This document shows, piece by piece, positions 25,640 through 64,000 of a stretch of DNA of 64,000 nucleotides. The stretch is from Diadophis punctatus similis (taxonomy: Eukaryota > Chordata > Lepidosauria > Squamata > Dipsadidae). Made by a program: the position numbers and the translations under genes. The notes under the pieces were generated by a model that saw only the letters and a list, made by a program, of their open reading frames with translations, did not search any database and was not told the DNA's origin. Positions within the stretch are counted from its first letter, which is position 1, and each line of letters opens with the position of its first letter. The DNA is taken from NCBI GenBank assembly GCA_023053685.1, contig JALIGW010000005.1, positions 49,527,742 through 49,591,741 of the forward strand, in the 5' to 3' direction.

Positions 25640-25654
25640 AGGACCCAGATTGTT

Positions 25655-25736
25655 GGGGGAAATATAAATATACATTGCTTACTGGTGTAAACCACTTAGA
25701 GAGTGCTTGCACTGTGAGGCGGTATATAAATCTCAC
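25655..25736 (+). mobile_element. Sauria-type SINE, 3' part
   Basis: It continues the SINE of 22937-23085 after the L1-derived insertion: 'gtaaaccacttagagagtgc' and 'gaggcggtatataaatctc', the BovB-related 3' tail. An (AAAT)n microsatellite follows. Confidence 0.9.
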
Positions 25737-25739
25737 AAA

Positions 25740-25811
<72 letters not shown>
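25737..25811. repeat. (AAAT)n microsatellite
   Basis: About 18 AAAT units directly at the 3' end of the SINE, probably grown from its tail. Confidence 0.95.
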
Positions 25812-26910
25812 CAATCAATCAGCATTATCCAATGAAACTGTTTAGGATATGTAAAAGAAAGAAAAGGCACTTCTTCACTCAGCCTATAATTAACTTATGG
25901 GATTCAGAAACCTAAAAACATTGTGATAGTCATTAACATGGACAGTTCTAAAAAACTGGATTTTTAAAGAGATTGGTTAAATTCATGGAGGACAGGTATA
26001 TCAAAGACTATGGATTTTGTTATTCTCTTTTAGTCATACCATAGATCTTTCTTTTTTTGGTTTGATATATTGTACACTAGGGAAGTTACTTAGTGCTATT
26101 GGACTGTGATAGAATATAAGGTAAATAAACATTAATCTGTATTTTTTTCATTAAAACATTAGATAAATTATGTAGAACAAATCTTATACTGGCAATGCAC
26201 CAGATAAAAGACATGCTAGCAGTTCTATTTATCAGACTACTTTTAATGTTTGGGAATGGTTTTGTCCCATTAGCTTCTTACTTCAAGCAAGGCCTTCTAA
26301 TCTCTGCCATATATTATGCTCAAGGCAGTCTTTAAGATTTAACAGAAGAGAGTCAAGTAAAACTAATAGGGCTGGGGTGTGTCTAAATGTTTCCCTCCAA
26401 ACACTCGGGACCATTGACCTTCGCCCTCCATAGGTTGGTATTGAAGATCTTCATCCAAATTCACTCTCCCAACAGCGATTGTCCAGTCATCTGTCTCAGA
26501 CTTGGCAACTCTTTGCTGTAGTTGATCCAATCCTGCCCACAGTTGACTGATAACACACACTGATGTTTTTACAATCTGAATTCCAAAAGACATCCTGCTG
26601 AATTCTAGTCAGCAGGAAAAAAATGGTTCATATTAAAATGAGACCATGCTATTCTCATGCTCTAAAGTCCTAAAGTCATGCTCTAAAATTTAATTCTGCA
26701 GCACATTAACCTTCACAAACTTTTTAAGAGTGGTTCAACTGCCATAACTCAGCTGCTGCTGGAATTCAGCAACACCAGAGTCTGCAGTCCAACCAGATCC
26801 TATAGTCTGCTCAGAAGTACAGTATGTAGGCTTGTTTCAAATGGAATTTACTTCTCCAGAAAACTACCTAAGATTGTTCTCTCAACTATGTAGAGTTATA
26901 TGGTATATAG

Positions 26911-28498
26911 CAGGGGTCTGCAACCTTAAACACTCAAAGAGCCATTTGGACCCATTTCCCATAGAAAAGAAAACATCGGGAGCCACAAAACCTGGGTGGG
27001 CGTGGCCAACTCGATGTCACTGACTCACTCCCACCCAGTCACATGACCCCCTAGCCACACCTACCCAGCCAGTCATTAGGGCAGACAACTGGTTGTTAAA
27101 AAACACCAGGAGCCACAAAACCCTTTGACCCCTCCTCTCCCTCTCTCTCCCCTCCCCTCAATCTCTCCCCACCTCTCTCCCCCTCTGTATCTCTCTGTGT
27201 ATCTCTCCCCCTATCTCTCCCCTCTCTGTATCTCTTTCTCTCTCCCCGTCTCCCCTCCCTCTCTGTATCTCTCTCTGTGTCTATGTCTCTCTCCTCTTTG
27301 TCTGTCTCTCTCTCTGTCTCCCCACCTCTGACTCTGATATGAGGCGTCGAGCAGGCCATGAGGCACTCTAGCAGTGCCTTGCACAGCATAGTGAACTTTA
27401 GCGTGCTTCACATTGGGGGGGATGGAGTCCCCTCCTCCTCCTTGAGCCCATTACGACATGGAGCCATAATGCAACTCTGTCCCACTCGCCCCTAGCAACA
27501 GGATGCGGCTTACAGCTTTGAGCCCAAAGCGGTGGGAGGCAACGGCTGCCTTGAGCCAAATGTGGCCCAAAGGCAAATATAGGGCCGCTTTGCTCCTGCA
27601 CTAAGGCTCCAGCCATTGCCTTGCCATGTCCCCTTCCCCCCCCCCAGCAGCTCTTTGGTCGAGAGTGGCGGGCGCGAGCTCCAGCCCCAAGCAGCAGGAG
27701 GCAAAGGCTGCCTTGAGCACAAATGTTGCACGAAGGCATTTACAGGGCCACTTTACTCCTGTACTAAGGCTCCGGCGACCCTCCTCCTCCCCCCTCCCCT
27801 TCCTCCTCTTGCGACCTCTTTGCTGGCTGTGGTGTGGCTGGGAGGGTGCATACAAGCAGGAAGACCCTCAAGCGAGTGGCCGGGCTTGGCAAAAGCGCAG
27901 AAAAGGCGCACACAGGGTGGGTGGGTGGTCACTCGCTGGCCAGGGGATCGCAAGAGGAGGGGGAGGAGGTCGCTCTCTCTGGGTTTCCGAAAGAGAAGAG
28001 ACAGAGACAGAGAGAGATAGACACACACACAGAGCGCTTTAATTGAAAAGCATCCTCCGGGTGGGAAAGTTCCCCCTCCACATTTAAAGCCGCAGCGCCC
28101 AGCTGCAGGCCCGTCCCCCTTTCTGTCATCCCCTCCTCCCGGATCCCATTCCCATCCCACCAGCCATCGCAATAGCGAGGCCGGCATCAGTCGCAGCTCG
28201 GTCGGGCCAGTGTCTTGGGGCAGAGAGCAGGTTGTGCATCTCCCCAAGCAACCGAGGCACGCCCAGCACCAAAAAGGGCTGGAAGAAGCTCCAGCAAGAA
28301 TGAGGCACCAGAGAATCAGCCCCAGTCGCTTCTCCATCCCCCGCCATTGCTCTTACCTTCTCAGGCTAGGCAAGGAGTGACTGGAAGGGGAGGGTGAGGG
28401 GCAGGGCCAGTCAAGTGATGGGATCACCCGACAGGGAGCCATAGCAGAGGGCCCAAAGAGCCACATGCGGCTCCGGAGCCGCAGGTTGCAGACCCCTG
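26911..28498. mobile_element. 1.6-kb non-autonomous hAT element
   Basis: The inverted ends are CAGGGGTCTGCAACCTTA and GCAGGTTGCAGACCCCTG. The flanking octamers are gtatatag (26903-26910) and gcctatag (28499-28506), a degenerate duplication. The interior holds a (TC)n-rich block (27125-27330) and GC-rich sequence (27400-28450). Open frames there are compositional and show no transposase motifs. A relative with shared ends is at 59494-61450. Confidence 0.85.
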
Positions 28499-28549
28499 GC
28501 CTATAGCAATAAAAGCGTAAACAAGAAAAAATGGATGGAAATTATAATG

Positions 28550-28780
28550 AAGGAGAGAAGCAGCCTGGAAATGAGAAACTTCCTAAGAGTGAAAACAATT
28601 AACCAGTGGAACAGCTTGTGTTTAGAAGTTGTAGGTACTTCATTACTGGAAGTTTTTAAGAAAAGACTGGACAGCTACCTGTCTGAAATGGTATAGGGTC
28701 TTCTGCTTGAGCAGGGGTTGGACTAGAAGACCTCTAAAGTCCTTTCCAGCTCTAGTCTGATTGATTGATTGATTGATATT
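28550..28780 (+). mobile_element. CR1 LINE 3' end
   Basis: It shows the C-terminal CR1 ORF2 region in decayed form ('accagtggaacagcttg', 'tggaagtttttaagaaaaga') and the 3' UTR signature 'ggttggactagaagacctct', then an (ATTG)n tail at 28760-28778. It is older than the copy at 39783-40246. Confidence 0.85.
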
Positions 28781-28998
28781 ATTGAGAATGGCATTTAAAA
28801 TTAGAGAATATGAGAAAAAACTGTGTTGGGTAATTAAACACCCTTTTTTAACTTAGATGGGAAAACTTTCATTCAGAAAATAGGACAATTGCTGAATTTT
28901 CATAGCATGGTGTCAGAAATTTTGGGGAACAACACATTAGCTCACACTTTCGCTGACCCTTGAACAGTAGAAGATACCTTAATGAAATCTATTTGTAT

Positions 28999-29343
28999 AT
29001 AGTAGTCCTTGACTTACAATCAGAATTTCCATTGCTAAGCAAAGCAGGTGAGTCGCACCTGATTTTATGACCTTTTTGTCACAATTGTTAAGCAAATGAA
29101 TCAGGTGCTTGTTAAGCGAATCCAATCTCACAAGCCTGATGGAAAGGACACAATGTTAATCACATAGCTCCAGGATGTCTAAAATACATGTCAGTTGCTA
29201 AGTGCATTAATTTTGATCATGTGACCATAGGGATGTTGCCAGTCATAACTGTGAAGACTAGTCACAAATCACTTTTTCAGTACCCTTATAACTTCAGTGC
29301 CCTTGTAACTTCAAACAAATGGTTATAAGTCAAAGCTACCTGT
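28999..29343. mobile_element. MITE of the AGTCCTTGACTTAC family (copy 1)
   Basis: The left end is AGTAGTCCTTGACTTACAA and the right end is ATAAGTCAAAGCTACCTGTA, with interior blocks such as 'ttttgatcatgtgaccatag' shared with 62505-62854. The ends lie next to TA, suggesting a Tc1/mariner-type origin. Confidence 0.7.
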
Positions 29344-30505
29344 ATCTAACCCAATATTGGTGCTGTCGGAAGTTAGTATATTTTGGATACCTTAAAATCA
29401 AATGCCATATATCAGAATATAATAAGTGTACCTTCACTGTTGCAACATCTACCCTCTGGAATGACATCCCCAAAGATCCATGTTGTTCACAACCTGAAAT
29501 ATTCTGGAAGTTTTTAAAAACCTGGCAGTACTTCCAGGCCTTGCAATAGAGTATTTGTGGAGCCCCTATCAGTTGTGGTACATCCTATATAGAATGTGGT
29601 TTGTTCAGACACATTTTTCTTTTTCTTTTTTAACTGACAAGTGTCATTCTGGAGCCAATAGCCCTCTAAATTTAATGAACAAACACTACCAGAGAAAAAG
29701 CACTGCTGAAGGTGCCTGTTGTAGGTGGAAGTCCACATCTCTAGTTAGAAAATTTAACTGGCAAGAGATTAAACCCTTAAAAAAGATATTCTTAGATTCT
29801 AAGACATATTAGCCAAAAACATTTCAATTAACCAGATTACACTAATAAACAAAAGCACTTTACTAGTTGTGATTTTTATATACATAAAATGTATGTATAG
29901 ATATGTCATATCCATTCCAGTAGCTAAAGCAAGTAGCAGAAATGGGATTTATTCTTATTTTAAAATCATGTTACCTTTGTAAAAATTGTCATAATGAAGC
30001 TTTAAAAGCATTAGAAAAAGCAGATGACAAAAATGACACCTACATTTTTTCTTCAAAAGGAAGATGCTTCTGACATTTGTAAAATTCCCATCCATTTAAG
30101 GCTCATTTTTAAGGCTCATTTGTATTTCTGTAACAATGTTTAAAATGATATGGTTTACACAATAACTAAGCCATAATGCAGGCCTAGTATGCTGTCTCCA
30201 TTGACAGTGACTTATTCAATAAACCATGGTTAGGTAAAGTTATGTACAATGCATGCATCCAGTCAGTGACATTTTCCAAGTGCTTTGCCATTGACATAAT
30301 AGAGAAACCTGATTTAGGAAGAAATGCACTAATTTATTTATCTAGCTCAATAAATCTATCTAGTTCAATAAATCTATCCAGCTCAAATATATATCTGGCT
30401 TTTATATCTTTCTACTAACATCTCATCAACTCTAACCAATACATCTTTAGAATTTAGAATTCTAAAGTAGCAAAGAGATGCTCAAGATACTAGCTTAATC
30501 TAAGG

Positions 30506-30726
30506 CAGAGGTGGGTTCCTACCGGTTCGGACCAGTTCTATAGAACCGTTAGTAACTTGGCGGCCTGGGTTGCTGGAACCGGCAGCGGCCCAGGCCTGCC
30601 ACACCCCTGATCCAGTTCTCTTGGCGGCGCCTATCTTGTTTTTTGCTTCTGCGCATGTGCAGCTTTTTTTAGTACTGCGCATGCACGCGTGAGCGAACCA
30701 GCAGTAGAATCCTGAACCTACCCCTG
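30506..30726. mobile_element. 221-bp hAT MITE of the GGTGGGTTCC family
   Basis: The ends are CAGAGGTGGGTTCCTACCGG and GAACCTACCCCTG. The 8-bp duplication atctaagg is perfect (30498-30505 and 30727-30734). The interior matches the copy at 8307 apart from that copy's nested LINE tail. Confidence 0.93.
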
Positions 30727-33529
30727 ATCTAAGGGTACTATAAATCAATGTAACTTTGCCTGAAGATCATTTTAGAAGGAAATATTCCATTTCTTTTGTA
30801 CATGGACTATGTTTCCCTAGCATAAATCAAAGGCAACAACTTTGTAAGTAATGGCATAGACACCAATTCAGTATCTGAAAATTAAGCAGCTAGTTGTGTA
30901 CTTCCATAATTGCTTTAATGCCGTCAAAACTGTGCCTTATGACAGAGCTAAGAATTGTTCCTATATTAGGAATAAAATTCAGAGACTTAAAAGCAGTTTT
31001 AAGACACTTAAACACAAATATATTTAGGAAAAATAAGTGAAGTTCTTTTGAGAAGAGTCACAGAAAGAGATGTTGCTCATTGTGACAACTATGTATGAAA
31101 GTAATGGTTCAGTTTCACTTTCTACTTTTGCCTACTTTTAAATAATTATGAAAAGACATGAATAAGCAGAATGGAATGAAAAATAGTGCTCTTATGAATT
31201 ATTATAAAATTAATAAAATAGCAACAAATAATGTCTAGAAATATGTATTTAGGATCAAGGACCCAGTATTGGAAAGCAGTAGACCAAAGATAGGAAAGTA
31301 CAAATGAAAATTTGTTGCACCTTCATAAATATTAAACTACTTAAATTACAGGGTTATATAGAGCTTACGCAGTTTCTAATAGCGATGTGTCTGTAAAGCT
31401 GGTATGCTAGGTTTCCAGTGAATGAATACTTTAATAGAGTACAAAGAACTGAAGAAAATTACAAAATCCCAGAACTGGCAGATCGAAGTTGAATGCTTAT
31501 GGACAAAAATTCTTATTGTTCCAATTGTGATTGGAGCACCCACTGCAATATCTAAAGAACACCCTTGATATATGGAAATATCAGAATTTATTGGACCAGA
31601 ACACTTTACAAAAATTCACCCTATTTGGAACTATCCTTGGACGCTACCTTAATTCTTAGGTCCTTCGTTAGGACTTTAATTCAGTTTCCACCAGTTTAGA
31701 CTACCTACACATGATAATAATATGGCACAATACTAACTAGAAATTTTTGGTTTGAAAGTAAGCTGAGTCATGATAGCTACGGACAACATAATACACTGCA
31801 ATCATAAGTGTTTCAGGGTACTGTTCGGAATCCTGAAAGGGTAGCTTAAGGAAGAATAGCTTTGTCCACGCTGTTGTTGGCACACTTTACCCATGCTAAG
31901 TTGGACTACAATTCCCACACTCTTTTATGTTTGCTAAATGACTGTTTCCAGTTCTGGTTTGAAGTGTGTTATTGATATTTGAAGAGCAAAACAAGTAAGA
32001 TTATTGTAGTCTTCAGGAAGCAGTATTTTATATTGTCACTTCTTACTGTGAACAGAACAATTATATATTCAACCTAATTCTTAAAATTTAGCAATGCATA
32101 TAAACTGCATGCATTAAGCAAGGAAAACTAACAAAATGTGTATCTGCTTAATTTGCTTAGTAATTCATTTTTCTTGAACAAAATTCCAAGTCAGTCTTAC
32201 AAAGTACACAGCTGGAGGCAGTAGTTTAGTCTACAATAGATCTACACTTTGTTAGCTTCTTTAAAGCACTATACTTCATACCTTAAATTACAGTGCCACT
32301 GTTCTGCTAACAGCAGCAAAAATATACCCAAAATTAGAGTATGACAATACAGTGAAGAAGTGTGTCAGTATCACCAATCTTTTCAAAGTAACAAATCTTA
32401 CTGGTCAATTTATTAATTAACAGAAGACCTACATTATTCAGGAAACCATGATGCAGTTTTCTATATTTCACTTCATTTTGGCAGACTGAAGTTTGCTATG
32501 GTAAAATAGTCAGAAGGCGTCTTCATGTGTCATTCTATACCTGTGCTTGCTGAATAAACATTCTTTTTAAACCCTTCCCATTTCCAAATTAGGCGTAAAA
32601 CGTGCCTGTAGCATGGACCCAATGGGGCAATAGCCCAGTTTTTCTCAAACAATATTCTCCCAATTCCACCCCACCCCAAAGCTACTTGGGCTTTCAGAAA
32701 TCAGAGGACTATTTGAATTTAAGAACTGCCATTCAATGAAATCCAGATTCTGTAGGGAGACAACATGGGTAAAAAAAATATCAATACAGATGATATTTTA
32801 ATACAAAATATTTTTACATAAGTCAATTTTTTTAAAATATAGAACCTTAAAAAAGAACAAATTGCTATCAATATACTATAAACACGAGTCTTTGTGCCAT
32901 GTCTGATAGCATTATCTGAACAATTTTAAACACCAGTCCATATTTTAACACTGCCTTTCAGTTTTTAAGAAATACTAGCCATGGTCTGTTATGTCCACTG
33001 TGAAGTACTTCCATTCAGTTCTAATCTGACAGACTGCTCAATGTCTTTGCATAATGATTTTCACGTTCAGCTTCTCATCACAGTTCAGTGGTGCACAATA
33101 TGGCCAGTCCCATTATCTTAAAAGAATATCAGTTACATGTACTTGAGTATATTATGTAGTTACAAGTTCTTCATCTGAAAAGCAATCTTGCTGAGGTTTA
33201 ATAGATGCTCTACCCTGATCATCCAACCAAATTTAACAGTACTCCAATGTTTATTTTGATTTCTCAAAGTTGAATAAAGTCATATGTCAGTTTTTCATTA
33301 AGAGATGAACTACATAGCATGTACATCTCAGGAATGTTTTGGAATATTCTATTTTTGAACTCATGAAAATAAAGAAAACTAGATCTTGCAAACTCTTGTT
33401 TAATGGTAAATCATCCATGACAAGATGGCAACTTAGCCAATGAAATTTAAGATGATTTACTTGCATTGGAATCATTTACAGGTTTGAACTTATGCATACA
33501 GTACAGAACTATGAACAAAAAGGTGAAGC

Positions 33530-34667
33530 AAACTTTATTTATATTCAGGTAAAAACATTAACCTGATGAAGTAAATTATTGCAGATTTGAGAAATCAGCA
33601 CATAAAACAGTAGGACAGCATTTCTTACAGGTGCATTATCTGTGTCAAAAATGGATGAATTGTCTTGATCCATACCAGTATTTTGGGCAAATGGGGGGGG
33701 GGATGCTAGCTGACTGCAGGGGCAAGTAAATCAGAAAAAACTCTGAACTTAAAATAAAGGAAACCAGACTGAACAGGGAAGAAAAAAATATTAATTTGAC
33801 TTTATAAAAAACTTTACATCAATTCAAAATGTTCTGGCCACATCCTAAATATTGGCCAGACCAATCAATTGTTGAGTTTTTCAACTACACAAAAAGCATA
33901 CACTCCTCCTAGCCCCTGGTAAGAGTTGGTTTGCCTAAATTACTGTGTAAACAGCTCTAGAGTTTCTTCTGGTAAGTAGCCAATATACACTACTACATTA
34001 AAACTAAGCTATAGGAAACATCCTACCTACTTACAAAGGTGGAATTATTGACAATATATTTAATAAAATTAAATTATTTTTTAATTTGAGAAAACATGGA
34101 ACAGTAAATGTCCATGTCCAAAAAGGTAACAATTGTGAGTGATGCACACAAATAGAGCCATGTGGATTGCATATCAGACAATACATGAGGGAGGGAATGG
34201 GGAGCAAATCATGGTATACAGAACTAGTCTACTTAGCTAGAGGGTCCAATACTTCTTTCAATTTCTGTACTTATGTACAAAGTTGTCTTTGGGAGGAAAA
34301 AACTGCAGACTTGGCTAGATGGATACACACAGCCCAGTATTAAACTGCACAGCAACATTTATTGTTCCAGCCTGAAAAAACATCCCTTTTAAATTTCACA
34401 CAGCAAAGCAAGTTAAACTTCACTCATTGATAAATGATAATTTAAAACAAGAACTTGCTAAAGAAACCTTGTCACAACAACTTTAGGGCCTGATCACTTT
34501 AAAGTCCAAGGGGCCTTTAATGAATACCAACCTAGTGTCTTTGTTTATAATCTGCAAGCCGTTTTCTAAACAAGGCGTAACGTTTCCTCGACTCAGATGA
34601 TACATTTAGAAAAGAATCATGATTCTCTTTTTGCTGTAACAGGCAGACATTGCATTATTCTTTGTGA
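33530..34667 (-). other. TRIP12: Probable TRIP12 3' UTR
   Basis: Repeat-poor sequence directly downstream of the TRIP12 stop codon. AATAAA signals on the minus strand (TTTATT in the given strand) occur near 34358, 33534 and 33250, so polyadenylation could occur at more than one site and the UTR may extend further left. The true end cannot be fixed from sequence alone. Confidence 0.45.

Positions 34668-64000
<29,333 letters not shown>

Larger units (their letters stand above)
13141..33529. other. DNER-TRIP12 intergenic region
   Basis: No host gene was recognised between the DNER CpG island and the TRIP12 3' UTR. The region holds nested transposons, annotated one by one. Stretches in which I see nothing specific are about 13150-14070, 15640-17010, 17800-18440, 18700-19880, 21070-21590, 25815-26900, 29350-30490 and 30740-33500. 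A probable repeat fragment ('gcttgcagacattttattac', antisense to a common squamate repeat) lies near 14080-14210. The open frame at 15844-16290 (148 codons) shows no recognisable domain. Confidence 0.7.

Noticed and set aside
27096..28397. Open frames in the 26.9-28.5 kb GC/TC-rich block
   Set aside because: They lie in a non-autonomous hAT element, run through (TC)n and GC-rich sequence and lack transposase motifs.

Overview
The window is nuclear DNA of a squamate reptile, most probably a snake. The evidence is a vertebrate exon/intron layout, long AT-rich introns, tRNA-derived Sauria-type SINEs, CR1 and L2-like LINEs with snake-style tails, a BovB (RTE) fragment, many hAT and TA-target DNA transposons, and very long (ATACAT)n, (GATA)n and (CCTT)n microsatellites. 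Two protein-coding genes are present, both on the minus strand, in the order known for human 2q36 (DNER then TRIP12, with the 5' end of DNER facing the 3' end of TRIP12).

1-12.48 kb is the start of DNER intron 1. DNER coding exon 1 (12479-12736: signal peptide plus first EGF-like domain) sits in a CpG island at about 11.93-13.14 kb that should hold the promoter. From about 13.1 to 33.5 kb lies the DNER-TRIP12 intergenic region, which is built largely of nested transposons. From about 33.5 kb to the end is the 3' half of TRIP12: a likely 3' UTR and 21 coding exons (34668-63475). Joined, they keep one frame and give the last 993 residues, including the whole HECT ubiquitin-ligase domain and its catalytic cysteine. 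The upstream exons (ARM repeats, WWE domain) lie beyond the right edge.

The most notable non-genic items are: (i) a 2.55-kb L1-derived insertion with a 5' UTR, an intact ORF1 and a poly(A) tail but no ORF2, inserted into a Sauria-type SINE with a 15-bp target duplication; (ii) two different hAT MITEs side by side, sharing three copies of one palindromic 8-bp target; (iii) a perfect 47-bp-arm palindrome next to a local triplication in a TRIP12 intron; (iv) a 1.6-kb TA-target element in another TRIP12 intron holding a (CCTT)n tract and a GC-rich inverted repeat with arms of nearly 400 bp; (v) a multi-layer nest of transposons in the intron at 45.3-49.9 kb; (vi) tandem splice acceptors 15 nt apart in TRIP12. 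Exon boundaries were placed by reading GT/AG sites and frame. Gene names and human comparisons come from recalled protein sequences, not a database search.
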